Made by a program: the position numbers and the translations under genes. A DNA stretch of 64,000 bases. It comes from Manduca sexta. Lineage: Eukaryota; Arthropoda; Insecta; Lepidoptera; Sphingidae. This document shows, one piece after another, positions 12,201 through 27,200 of this stretch. Numbering within the stretch: position 1 is the stretch's first letter; the number at the start of each line of letters is the position of its first letter. The stretch lies in the NCBI RefSeq assembly GCF_014839805.1, contig NC_051123.1, forward strand, positions 1,718,727 through 1,782,726, given 5' to 3'. A model generated the notes under the pieces. It did no database searches and had not been told where the DNA came from. It worked only from the letters and a program-made list of their open reading frames with translations.

Positions 12201-15200
12201 TTCAGAAAATGTTACCCGTCGCCACTGGTGAACATTTTATCAAAATCGGTTTAGTAGTTTCCGAGTTTAGCGCGTTCAAACAAACAAACTCTTCAGCGTC
12301 ATATATTAGTATTATTCAATTGTAACACAGAAAACTTCAACAAGTTATAAGCCTTTGAATATCTGTAGAAGGGGTTAGTGTCCTGATACTAGAAGAGACC
12401 CAATACGGCATCTTCGAGCTACGAGTTAAGGTTGAATATCTCCGAGATGACGTTTGACTTATGATGTCACATAATATTAGATAATGCAAGTGTTCCAGAT
12501 CAAAGGACGCTTTGTAGTATATACTAACACTTGAGTAACGGCGAGGGAGCTCTAAAAAAAGGCCTACTCGATTACTACTTCACAAAAGTGACAACCCTAG
12601 GGTAGGGTCTACTCAAGGGCGTCGTCAAGGGCGGGGCAGGGAGGGGCAGATGCCTCCACTAGAGATTCTAAAACTCGAATGAATTCACCAATTCCATTCC
12701 TAATATTCCGTAATCTCAATTACGCTCTGCTCTAAGTTATTGTTAAAGCGGGGGGAGTGGGAGAGGAACATGTGCTCCCGACTTTACAATTCATACTTTT
12801 CTCATTCTCCATATCAACTTGTCGCCCCTGGGCCATCGGCTGGCAACGGTCTTGGGTCTATTACTTTAAGGGTGACAACCCTACGTCCCAGTAAAGCGTG
12901 GTACACAAGTCCAGTGTTCACAATATACCACGGTGCAGCGTGGTACACAAGTCGGGAATGTTCACAAAATAATCAGGTGCAACTTTTCTATGCACGACAA
13001 ATAATGCACGATAACTAATTTTAACACGTGTAAATTTATATATAAAATACACGTCGCGAAATATAAAAGGTTAAGAACCGTTATCTGTATGGTATTACGT
13101 TGCAAGGCCGAAATTCAATATTTCCTCAGCCCTGATAAGGGAAATCCACACATGCGGTGTTTTGCCGCAGTGTTATGTCAAATTTTATTACCGACACGGT
13201 TAGAGCGCTTTATTTATCTATTATACAATGTTGTTTTATGATTTTTTATACACACAACTGTTACATTCGAATTCGAAATCTGTCTAATAATAAATAAAGC
13301 TGAAGTTTGTATGTTTATCGTTTTTTTTTATCTGTGGAAGTATTAATATTCCGAAAAATTCTATCTCTAATACCAATTCACATTTTTCCTTAATCTTGTA
13401 GACTTCTTTTAATTACGGTAAAGGAAATTATCATACCCTAGAAAGAAAAATGAAATATACACAAACCTTCTTAACAATATTTTGTTCTGACATGTCAATT
13501 CACCGAAAATCGATTTTAGTTTATTTTTCTTTCCTTTCCTAACCAAAATATAGTTCCAAAAGCTAGTTTATAAATAATTAATGTATCATACCTTTACTTA
13601 AACCTGAATAACGTTTATTAAAATACCTCCAAATCTACTTCAGGTCAAATTCCCAAAATAATTAGTTGCGATTTATTACCTTAGCCCTAAAGGTCATTTT
13701 GAAGAAATTTAATCTAACCTAGATTTACTTTCTAATTAGTAACTAGTAGGTAATTGTTCGTCGAAGGATTCCTTTGTAACACAACACTAATTGGCTAAAA
13801 CTGATTCGAGCAAGCTTCAAGATTGTAAACAGGCTTCCTTATAAATCGTGGACGCGTCACAACTTCGAAAGCGAAGTAATCCGTGTTAATACTAGATATA
13901 AAATATACACGATAGTATGATTATTTTAGTGTAATTTAGTAAACTAAAAATAATGTTTTTTTTTTTTATGAAAACAGGACATGACTACGCCTATTTAAAT
14001 TTGTAAATAGTTTTACGCAATGAAAATGGTATATACAATTTTTTATGGAAAAAAACTCCGATGTCATATTTAGTAAAAAAAAATACTTCAGACCGACGCG
14101 ATGATAAAAACAACAACAACTCTTTTTATGCAAGTGGAAATCATTTTTTTTATAAAAAAAAAAACAAACGACATTTAAAAAAAACAACAACTCACATTGT
14201 ACTGGTCACCGGCGTCGGGCACGTGCAGCGACTCTATGCATATGACGAAGTTCTCCTTCATGTACCCAGGGTTCTGGAAAAAAAAACATATCTGGTAAAA
14301 AAAAGTCTAGTTTACTAGCCTTTGATCGCTTCACCCGCGTAGAGGTGTTTTTCCGGGATATAAGTCCCGCTATAAATATTCCCAGGATACAAAGCCTATA
14401 ACCCTCCCAGGGTCTTAAACTATCTCCATACCAAATTTCATAAAAATCCGTTCAGTAGATTTTGAGAAAATCGAAAACATACAGACAGAAAAGGGGACTT
14501 TGTTTTATAATATGTATAGATTTATTTTTACTAATATTATAAATGCGGTAGTTTGTAAGATTTTTGTTTTTGTTTTTAGTGTTCCTTTAGAATACATGCC
14601 GACCCTAACCCTTAAACAAAAAAAATAAAAATCGAACCTAAAACTAACTACACACAAATCTTTATTGAAATCATACAGTTTTATAAGTACGAGAACGTAA
14701 AAAAACTAATAACAGACTAGTTCTCCATAACCTTCAACTTGGAGCGGTGCAGGGTCGCGCGGGCGGGTACTTGGTGACCACGCCAAACGTGGCAACAATG
14801 CCTGAAGGGCATCTCAGACAGCGACTTGGCAAAGGCCGTAGCTTTGGAGGGTTTTTTCAAGATCATATTTTTTATGTTACTAAGGAAATTAATCTAACCG
14901 TTCCATTAAAACTAAAATACTAAAACTGCGATAAATTCTGAAAAATAGTTTAATTTTAATGTCTAACATTCGCGTAAACATAAGAAATCATTATCTAAAC
15001 GTTCCATGACAGACTCAAATAAATCGATGGTAATATTTGATTATTCATGACTCACTAACTACTAATTCGTTTACGTTTAGTTTTTTCCTTCGTTTAAAAT
15101 ATAGTCCATTAAATACAGGGCTCAAAAAATAATTATCTGGACAAACCCTAGACAAAACTGTTGAATTTATGCTACTTTCATAGGCGTTTTTCTAGAGTAA

Positions 15201-18200
15201 ATTTCATAATTAATTATTTATTTATCTAATCGATTCTGAGTAGATCTCGTAGTTTTTCAATATTCCATAATATAAAAGCATCTAATAAGTCATGCCCCTT
15301 TAAGCCAAAATCATACATCGGCCACGGTTTCGTACACTCGTGTGTCCTAGGGAGCCATAATCATCTCTCGTCAGTCGACACTCTATCTGAACGCGAATGT
15401 CCTATCATCAGGTACGGTGGAGTAGTAGTAGTAGTAGTAGTACCAATGTAAAAACATTCACATACTCGATGAATCATTGATAGGCAAACTTTGAAGTAGA
15501 GATATGCTATTTTCTCCAGGTCGCTAAATTTGGATTACGATAAACGATTCCACTCGCTCTTTCGATCGATCGCGAAAATACACCAATCAGAATAAAGTTA
15601 TTTTGACACGCTTACACACGTTTTTTTTATTGGTTTATTCTATGGATTAAATCGAAGATTAAGATTGGGATCGTGTTTTAAAATCGACCGTGAATTTTTA
15701 ACTTACCGTGAGCACGGTCCGGCAGTATGGGTAAGCGTTCCACGCCTCTTCATGGACCTCAAGGGAGCCTTTCGGCGCCAGAAGCCTGATGAACGCCGGC
15801 ACCTTCGACGCCAAGTGGTATATCTTGTATGTGTACTGGCCCGATGAATATTTGCCACCTGTGATCATAATTTTATTAGTTTTTACCCAAGGTAGTACGG
15901 GCATTTGCCGGTAGATGGCGTTGAAAATAAAAATAAAAACTCACAACTCATTTTGTTATCTAAAATCAAACTGCAAAGATATTTAATTTTAAATAACCTG
16001 TCTTGTTAATTCCACTATCAATCACTAAAATTTAATATGAGTCAAAAATACATCCATCTAATATTACATTTTTGATAAACGAATGAATTAATGCGTTACA
16101 ATACTTTTACAAACGTGGTTTAATAATGTGTTGTGAAGAAATAAATCAACAATATGACTTCAAAACATGACATTACATGTAATAGTTATGGTTTTATTAT
16201 CATTTCACTCTAAAACTAAAGATACGCCGATATTGAAGTAGTACTAGAACTTGAGTGCCAATTCATACAAGCTAACAAAAGTGAAAATGTTTAGGGGAAG
16301 TCCCTATTTTCAGTAGTAGACATTGTGTATATTTAGCATCCTAAGGGACACCTGTGGCAGATGGTAGTAATAATGGTAATTAAATAAATATCTTAAAATG
16401 ATTTTGAAGGTTATTTTGAACGAAAACCAAGGTACATAAATTTTGAGATAGGTCAATGGTGTAATCTACATACATTTGTTTCTTTTTTTCTTGCAATAAA
16501 GATTATTTGTATTAACAAAACATCAGTCCGATGTAAATCGGAAACATCGCATCCAATCTGATCACTGAATGGTTGCGCTTTTAATTAAACTGAAACTGCC
16601 ATCTCGGGCCGACGCCAATCCGACCGCGCCGTTTGCGCACATTACCTTGCATCAAACAGTTTCGATCTAAACTAGGGTTGCCACGACTTCCCGACAAACC
16701 GGGATATTTAAAAAAAACGGTGCCAATAGCTAAATACGAATAAATCCAAGAATAAAACTATAAAAGCAAATCATCTGCTAACAAATCAAATAAACTTTAT
16801 TGCGGTTGGTTAATTTTCGCTATCAATCGAAGGTAGAGGTTATGATCAGGCGTAAGGTAATCAATCACACATATAAAAATTTAAGAGCTTTGTGCACTGA
16901 AGTACTAATTATCTAACGATAAAAATTTTATCCGCAACACCGGAACTGAATTATTGGCGGGAACACAAGCTACAAACTGGGACGTATGGCAACCCTAATC
17001 TAAACTAACGTCCGACAGTAATAACTCGTTACTGAAATACAGAAGCTGTTGCTCTTATATGAAGTCACCAAGATACTTTTATACAATTGTTAAAACTAAT
17101 AGAAAACAGAAAAATGTATAGAAATTACATATCCTATTGATAAATCTATCGCTATGATACTCCATTCTCATAAATATCGTTAGCGTTAACGATTTTAGAA
17201 AGGAACTTCTACGTTTCTTGTACTAACTACCAACCATGATACCAGCCTTGTAGTTAGAAATGTAAATATAACCTGACCTAACCTATCCTATACATACCTG
17301 CCATAAATACTGGTACAAACATTATTACACCGTCTTTAAAAGCCCTTGGAAATTTGGATCAATATCATTAATTGCAATTTGCTGTATTATGAAATCAAAT
17401 ATATGCTATCGACAACTAATTAGCATTACTACTCTAATATAGTTCATTTTTATCGATTGATATATTATATTTAAAATTATAAAATTTCAAACACCATTAC
17501 AAAAGAATTTATGGTGATGTAATGTAGATAATGTAGATTATACGACATTTCTCAAGGCTTAGAGACCACAGTTTCCCGTCAAAATTTTAAATAAGAAGCT
17601 TAGAACGTCTGGCGTTACTAAGCTAACTAACCTAATATTATAAAATCATAACAGTGTGTATAATGACGTCATAATAAACCGGCTTGTGTTAATTAGGCCT
17701 CGAATGACGTCACTGCACATCAATTAAAATGAAAATTTGATGGCCGCATGTCCTGCGACTGTTTTTTGGAATATAAATATGTTGTACTGTACTACTGATG
17801 ATGATGAGATTGCAATTTAACTGTCAATTGCACCCACTTTCTGCCGCGTGTATTCAGTCCTATGATGTGATAGGGCACTCCCTACCACCGACTCGCTAAT
17901 CTATCGCCACATCGGGCACAAGTTCCAGACTCCGGGCTGATACTGAGCGGAAAACTTAATATCGCTTTACCCGACCCATGAATCGAACCTGAGACTTCAG
18001 CACTGCAGTCGTACCATAACACAACTACGCCACCGAGGCAGTCTATCCAAAATAATCTATGAATACCAAACAAATGAGTATAAATCAATCAGTACAAACG
18101 AAATAGAACACTCCGCCAACGACCGTGAGACCTAATTACACTAACGAACCACCGACCTGAGTCGAACGAAAATCTTCAAATCGACGCAAACGGGTCACAG

Positions 18201-21200
18201 AGGGATCTGATTTTGAAATGGGTTCATTTTAAATGCAAAATTTGCATCGTCCGTGTCGTTACGCAAGCGAGCTTCGATTAGGTAACCGAGATCCTGATTG
18301 GCCGAGAGAGCTCTTAGTCACTGCTAAGGTCGGATAGTGCTCGAAATGAAAGTAAGCTGTGACAGACTGGATATTAAACTTCGGGTCTTTGTGTCCGTAT
18401 TGGATTTTGAAAGTACTTCATCAAACGGTACATGTTGTCGAATACTTATTGCTGTACAGAAGCGTTTGGTGACTTTTTTTTACGTTCAATAATTTAAAAT
18501 CATTTTATTTATCATTAGTCGTTAACTGATTTAAGTAAAAACGTATATTGACCTTCTGCATCAATGTAAAAAATGGTTGCTCCAAAACTCTTGATTTTGA
18601 TATTACAAATTTAACAAAAAAAGAATGTTCCTAAGATGGTAAAGACTGGTTTGCCGTATATTATGAGAAAGTTTATTGCCCTGATTTTGGGGTCAGATCT
18701 CGTTTCAATCAATGCAATACGTTTGAAAACCTAATTTACCATGTTATCAAACGAATAACGGTACCGAATATACTGTTTCAAGACACTGACTTAGCAATAT
18801 TTAATCAAAACTGACAACATTTTCTATTTAGCTAAATAAAACCATCTGCATAATTCATTAATGTTGTATAGGACATCCATACAGTATATCTATAAACACC
18901 TACATTGGAAAACAAAAGACACAGCTACAACAACCTTAATTGAAAACGTTTCATTTCACGCGCGTCTCAACAAAACAATTCATGTCGATGTTCCACACGT
19001 CACGGATAAAGTTTACGTAAACCGGAACGTACCGTGCCGGACACTAGATATGTGAAAATACTTTTGTATGCGTTCTGAAACTTGCTTTGTTGAATGGCAA
19101 TGTGGACTAAAAGCTCATGTTTGTAGCCCTAATGGTTCACCAATGCGAATTTTCAAAGCTGGTCAAATATGGGATAGGAGATATAGAAATTCCTTTGATA
19201 GTGTTATGAAGAATTCGGTACTCAGTTTTAAATACGATGTTATCTTAAATATTCCTATTAAATTAAAACTATTTCACGATTTTATCACGGTTTTATATAT
19301 TAATATATTTCCGATAGGGGATTGAAGTTGAGTTTAAACTTAACAGGAGTTTTATACTATTACAAGTACGAATAACAAAACCGGTCGACAATTATCTGCG
19401 TCATGGAGCATTTTTTCTATAAGCCCTTAGCAATACAATAATTTCTTGGGCACATTTCCAAAAACAGCAAATCGATTTCAAAGTTTTTTTGATTGAACCT
19501 AAGACTTAGGTCAAGGTTTAGGTTTGATTAATTATTGAGCTTAAATTAAGCTCAGTCTGTCCTAAAATACTGAGTAAAGAAAGTTTGAAAGTAGGACGCT
19601 CAAGCTGACCTTAATATGTATTAAAATACAGAGGTAACGTTTAAAAGTTTGATAATAAGACGTAATGTCTAAAATTACTAAACCGAATTAGAAAATCCTT
19701 TCACTAATAAGAGGCTGTATTATTGCTTAATACTATGAGGTAACTTTGACCAGGCGAAGCCACGTTCAATTGCTAGTTTTTACTCATAAAATGGTCTCAT
19801 AACTTTCAATATTTGTACTAAAATTTCTACACTAAAAGTGGACAGTATAGTTAAATTATTCCGGCCAATAAGGGATGTTGTATCGCTAGAAGGTCACCAG
19901 AATTATGCTAATCTTACTGAAACCGGCTTATATCGGAAAAAGTCAGTATATTTGTTAGCAGGACGTACTGCATGTTGCTAAGCAGGTCTGTTGTATTGGG
20001 CGTTAACGAAACAGTTCCTATATGACATCATACGCTTACTTTAACAAGTGGCATCGCTTCACTAATTATATGCAAAGAGGCTGGATTCATTGACACGGTG
20101 GCGGTCTTCGATAAAATAGTCTTAATGTTTTGAATCTAATTTAAGCCTTAACACCTAACCAAATGTACCAGTTTATGATTGTTTTTGCTCAAACACCCAA
20201 TGACTAAAATTACTGTTCCTGTAAACTAAAATTATATAATCCCTCCCTGGGTATAGGCCTCTCTTATATCGTGCCATCTTTTTCGATCTCGAGCCAATAG
20301 AATCCAGGTCTGTCTCGATATCCTTACAATGTGGTCAACCCATCTAGCCGCTGGACAGCCTAATAATAATATCAGCCAGCCCTCGTCTCGTATTTTATAC
20401 CGTCCCACCGCCGGGAAGGATTAGGCCTTAGTCTACCGCGCTGGCCTAGTGCGGATTGGTAGACTTCACACACCCTCAAAATTCCTATAGAGAGCTTCTC
20501 AGGTATGCAGGTTTCCTCACGATGTTTTCCTTCACCGTTAAAGCTAGCGATAATTTATAAAGAATACACACATAATTTTAGAAAAGTCAGAGCTGTGTGC
20601 TCATAGGTTTTGTACCTGCGGACATTCGTTTCGGCAATCCGTTCATGCAGTGGTTTGTAATTAAAATATCAGGTTGATGTTGCAGCTTGCTCGTCTCGTA
20701 AAGAGAACATTGCCACCCGTTGCTGTGACGTCATCAGTTTAAACAGCTGTTGTTTATATAGGTGCGTTGGGGTCAGAGCGACCTTACACTGTTACATGTT
20801 TTATGTATCATCTATTAAAACTATAATACGCGTTATTACGTAGTTGAATACGGAATAATATTTGTATTCAAACTTTGGATTGCGACTTTTCTCACGCAGT
20901 CCTTTTACTGGATAAGCCTAAAGTTTTAAGGAAACTGAATGTAGCCTTTTTTAACAAGATTTTTTAATTAGGCCTATAGTCTCAAAGATTACCCATACAT
21001 ATACAAATTTAAAAATTGTTTTTTTCTATTAGTGTAAGCTGCATTGGCGAAGGGGGACATTTTCCGAAAAGGGACCCGACTCAACATACATATAGGTAAC
21101 GCTAATATGCATAAATGTGGTTTGCAAATCGTTATATATACAAATTTTTATAAGTTACTAAAAGGAAGCCGGCAGGAATCGGGTTATAAGGACCTTTCAC

Positions 21201-24200
21201 TGGTAGACTGATTGGCTAACTGGACAATATCAGACAAAACTGTGTTTTTCTAACACAATTTATCGTTGGAGTGGTATAAGCACAGATAGCAGTATACAAT
21301 AAATCCATGCACATAGTCAATATTTAACCGCACCTTTGAAAACATGCAAACATTAGATGCAAAGATCAAACTCAACGTATGAATATGAAATCTGATATTG
21401 AAACGAATCCAGTTAATATTATCATAAATCAAATCAACATTATAATTTCCTAGAACCCATTTCAACGTGACGCCGCGGTACTTGTTGAAGGAAAGGTTGG
21501 TAAGGACTTCGTTTGATGCGGGATAGCATCTCCCCCGCCTACTATAGACCAGAACGTCAGTGGCAAGGCTGTTTACACTGAGCAGTGAAGCTCAGCCGTA
21601 CTACGGTTCAAGGTTATTTGGAATTAGCATAGATCATCACGCCAGATTGACTATTTCAAATAGTATATTTTTCGGTAGTGGAAATATTAAAAATGAACAC
21701 ATAGTGCTAGCTTTTGTTCGTGGCTTAAGTAGCGTGATCATTTTTACGGAATAAAAATCCCGGTTTGTATTTTCCCGGGACGAAGTGGTAAGTTAGGCCT
21801 TTAGTACATGAATGAAAACTAAATTCAATTCCATGCAGTAGTTTTTGCTTGATGCGTGTACAAACTTAAAGGTACGACAGAGGAAAATTGTAATAACTGT
21901 TGTGGCTAGTGTTGCTTTAAAAAAGACCCCGCATAGTCAAGTCTTTGATTTCCATTATGGACAGACATTGATTGAAAATATTCATAACGAAGGAGATGAA
22001 TCAAAGAAAACAGTTAAATCGTACTTCATTCTAACAAATTGGATTATATTTTCTACTTAACAATTCTTATACAAACAATATTTTTACAACAATTGCATAG
22101 AAACCGACTATAACATGTTTTTTCAAAATAACGTGAGAAGCCATTAGTTCTTAGCCAATTGTGTACGTCATTAGTACACATCGCGCAACATTTAAGTCCG
22201 TGAATTTCTACTGGCCTGGTAAACAGAATCACAGCGTGCAGGGTCAAGGGTTTTGGACAGGTACAGCCTCTAAAAAACTAGAGAGATTTTGATACTCTTC
22301 ATAGAATTTAACTGTTTTAAATTCGACTGTAACAACCATGAATATTATCAGCAAATTGAGAAGTGGATCATTGCGTATACCTTTTGTGAGTGATATTAGA
22401 GCTAATAGCTTTATGCATTAGTGATATGCGTAGACATGAACGATGTTAGTCAATCTAAAATAAAATTAAAAGTTTTTTTTTTGTATCATGAATAAACTGA
22501 AAAACGAATTAATCGATTTTGAATATTCTTTCACTAATAGGAAGGTACATTATCCTTGACTACTATAGGGTGTTTTTTTTCTCAACAGGGGTTAACGCTG
22601 GCAGAGCAACGAGCAAAAGCTAATATAAAATAATATCAGTCCTGTATTACATAATGTTCTCCCCATTGGGTAATGGTCTCCACTTCTACTAAGGGGTTAG
22701 ACCGTAGTCCATCATGCAGACTTTTTTTTATTACTTTGAATGACGAGACGAGCTTGCCGTTCGCCTGATGGTAAGCGATACGACCCATAAACAGTAGAAA
22801 CACCAATACCTTAAATTAGTAAGTATTGTTTGGTATTTCACTGCGCTCGCCATCCTGAGACATGATATGTTAAGTCTTATTATGTCCAGTAGTTACACTG
22901 GCTACAATTTTACGAGTTAGCGGACTACATACCTTCTTTTCTACAGAGAATTAAATACATCGCAACACGAAAAGTCGCCTCTTCTAATTAGATTCATGTA
23001 TGTCAGTAGACCAAACATAATATTGCTACAAAAATAAAAAAATAAAACCCGTCTACAATAAAAACAGAACGGCTTCTAAACTTGAAGTTTTCCTTTAGTA
23101 CACGGCACACTCAGACGTTAGCCACGGTCGGTGTTGCCAGACGCGAATACCCGAATCATTTATCGATTTTAATTCTTTTTTTTAAGATATAAAACTGTAT
23201 AAATCATTAATTTATTTATTACTTAACTTTATTTTGGACCTTAACTAGCAAAGGAAAAGGTATTATTCTGTTTAGCGTATACAAAGATGGTTATTACTAC
23301 TATAATGCTATTTATTCACAGTGTTCCTTTAGAGTACATGTTTCCTTCCTTAAGTATGATACAGTGATATTTATAATTTATTTTTAAATCGAGGTCATCC
23401 ACTTTTAATTAAATTTCGTAAAACTAAACTGCCACTTATTTCCAAATTACCACTCTTGCTTGCAACGTTCTTTTTATTTACATTAACCAAAAATTGACTA
23501 AACAATTATGTTTTTGTATAAGCCATATTTTTTTTTACATTTGGTTTGTTCGCGGCTCCTTTCAAGTAAATCACCTTTCCCGTAATAAAGTTCCAATGTA
23601 TTCTTTTATGAAATAAAAATTAGTCTATATCTATGCTATTCCAGGAAATAGTCTACAAAACTTTATTTATTTCCGTTCTGCGGTTGCTGCATTGTCTAAA
23701 AACGCCTTAATGTCACAACTTTACGCACTCATTAAATTTGTAAAAAATAAATAATATCGATAATGCTATGACGATAAATTATGCAGAAGTTCAGCGGTTT
23801 CCGCGTTTACCTCCAAAACTACCACAATCTAGCATTTTTTACATAAAAACCTTGCTTTATTTAATTCGCATCTAGCAACACTTGGTGGAGGGCACAGCCG
23901 CACTTGGGCGATGCTTCGCGACGGCCTTCACAACAACTTGTACAAGTGTTTTTTGCAAACTAAACGGGGAACATGAGAACGTTGATTCTAACGTATTCGC
24001 GCAATTATGTTAGCGGAACATACAATGTTTAGTTTGAAATTGAAAGTTTTTTGAGTGCGGGGTGACTGCCGTAACGGTGGTCTTTCAGTTCCACTAGTTC
24101 TACTGTCCACATTCTTTCGATATCGTTTGGGAACGCACCACTGATTTTATGAGGGCGCGTATTTATTAGTCATTGATGAAGAAATATTTCCTCGACAGAA

Positions 24201-27200
24201 CCTTAGCATGACAGTTTATCTATGTAATTCGAAGGCATGCATTTTTATTGGGAAATACATTTTTACCTAGGTAAGTGGTAACTCAGTTCAGAGCTTTATC
24301 TCCAAAGGGTTAGACAGAGACGCAACTAGTGATGAGGATGCTCATGTCATCGAGCTTATATCCATCCTATGATGAGATTTTGGAGAGTCTACCGCCAAAG
24401 CGCACACATATTCCAATCCCTAGGGAATATTTTCCAGGTAATCGAAAACCTCACAGTTCAAGTACGCTGCCAGTAGATCAATGAAACAGCCGTCGGTCAA
24501 TAAAGACCAAAATTAAGAAAGAACAAGATCTGCAGTGTTATCACAACAGAACGTGCATGTTGAGCAACTCATAATGCAACGTTAATAAATTAACCGAGCC
24601 ACTGTAACCTCGGCCGGTGACGAAATGCGACTGGGCTGACGTAACTATAGCGCTCTTAATACAAAAGCTATAGTGCTCATAATGCAAGAGTTTTAGCCCT
24701 CATACATAGAAATTACTAGGTATTGCCTGTACTCCCAAAATCACAGTAGCAATATCCTAGTAATATAATAAATACCAAAGTTTGTGAGGATGGATGTATG
24801 GATGTATGTATGTTTGTTCCTCTTTCACGCAAAAACTACTGAACGGATTTGGATGAAATTTTACAGTAATATCAGTTATTCATCAGAGTAACACATAAGC
24901 TACAATTTATAATGATTTTGTGTATAATATCAAGGAAGTGGGAAAAAAAATATCCCGGAAAACTCCTACACGCGGGCGAAGCCGCAAGCAACAACTAGTA
25001 ATTAATAAACATAAATGTATCCAACAAATGCTCAAGGCCGCTTGGAAAAGGGCCTTAACACGATACGAAATTTACCAAACAGAACAACAGGGAGTTGGAA
25101 AAATTAATTTCCACAAACAATCTACTAAAAATACAATATCACACATTGAACCACTGCTGACTTCTCATTTGCAACCGTCAGCGTACCAAGCAAAAAAAAC
25201 ACACTCCCTGCTATAATTTTTCTCATTTTTATTACTCGAAAACAATGCCACCGCATTCATAACTCATGTGTGAAGGTTGGGTGTGAGAAAAAACGTTTAT
25301 TATAACAATTAAACAAGTTTCACTCGGTACGACGTATGAAACGTGTGCGGAACTCTTCGGCGATGGTTTTGGCACGTGACTTCGCTAATATTGATAAACT
25401 TTGATGATTGGTTAGGTGCGTGAGTGAAGTCTTTGATTAAATTGACTGTTATTACCTCGGGTGATTATAAATACGATTTAGATGTATTTTCTCTGTTATT
25501 TTATTTTATAAAACATGAATGAATTATATTATTATACCTATCTACATTGAAAAATAAGTAATGTATAACAAATATGACGTCAGAAATTTGTAATCTAAAA
25601 TGTTCAATGAGACAACTCTAGTTACAGTTAATGAATAAAAACAATTGCCTGTTTCAATGCAATCCGGACACGTACCACACGAGTCGGCATGATTCTTTGA
25701 ACTTGTGCCTTTCTTGTCGCCTTTACTTTGAGGTCCTAAGATTCAACTCAACTTTTAAATAACTAATAGGTAAATGAAAAACTAAAAACCTCAACGAAAT
25801 CGGAAAACTAGTTTCATTTCGATATTTAAAAAATAAATAAAAACATCTACGTCCTAAAGTGACCTAAAAAGTATTTCTTGAATTAAAAAAATAAATAAAA
25901 TAGATTTAGCGCATAAATTAGTGTTGCCACGTTGGCATCTTTTATCATAGTAATTTATAGTTAATACTTATATGAAGGCTAATGCAACAATAATTATAAA
26001 GATGATGTGAAAAAAAATGCTAATAAATAAAAAAACACATGATTGTGAAATTTCGAAGTTTTTTGTACATAATTTTTGTCTCCGAATTTGTTCTAATCTA
26101 AAATTGAAAAACCGTGAAATTAATTATTTGTCAAACAAACACTTTAATCATGGCAACCCTAGACAGTGGTAACGTCATTTTTAACACTAGGCATCTATAC
26201 AAATGTTTGATTTTTATTTATATCCATCTTGATAATATTCCGATATGGAGCGTAAAACAAGCGACACGGGTCGGTGTTGTCAATAATATCTGATAAAGGT
26301 TAATTGGCGACGTGATCCTCAGATGATATTGACGTGGGAAAAATTATACCTTATCAGAATTGCTCACAGTGCATTTTTAACAAATCAGTTTTAAATAATA
26401 TAGCGCAGTCTCTGGTGAAATGATTTTGCAGGATTTTTTATAACATGTAATTATTTAGTTATATAAAAAAAACTACACGTTATACTATCAATTTTGGTAA
26501 ATACAACCTATATAGATATATAAATGTATATACCTAGTCTTGCCATAAATATTGTAATAAAGAAAAAAGAAAATTGTTAACTGCAAATAACATTTATTAC
26601 TTTTACAGTGTGTCAGTTTAATACATAAATATAAAACAATTAAAAATATAAAAAGCTTATTCGAAGTGGTCTCCATTGGCTGCAATACAGTCCTTTAAAC
26701 GATGAGGCCAGTTATCAATAGAAGCACGCACTCTTTCCATGGGAAAATTCTTCACTGCCAATCGTATAGATTGTTTTAGGGACTCCAAATTATCATGGCG
26801 TTTAGAGCAAGCTGTACTCTCTAAAACTGACCACAAATCATAATCCAGCGGATTAAGATCGGGACTAGACGACGGCCAGTCTTCAGCTCTGATGAAGTCC
26901 GAAACGTTCGATTCCAACCAAGACTGCGTGGACCGAGCTTTATGACCCGGCGCCGAGTCTTGCTGGAAGGACCATACTTGGTTATTGAACATGGTGATGT
27001 TAAGGGGCTTAACTACCTTCTCAAGAATGGTATCTTGATACACTTGTGCCGATGTTTTGATACCTTTTTCACAAAAATATGGCTCAGTCACTCCTTCATA
27101 GCTAACACCCCACCAAACCATCACTGAAGTCGGATAATGTCCACGTTGCACTCTGTCGACTAATTGGGAAGCTTCCTTAGAGCTTTGAGCATAAATACGG

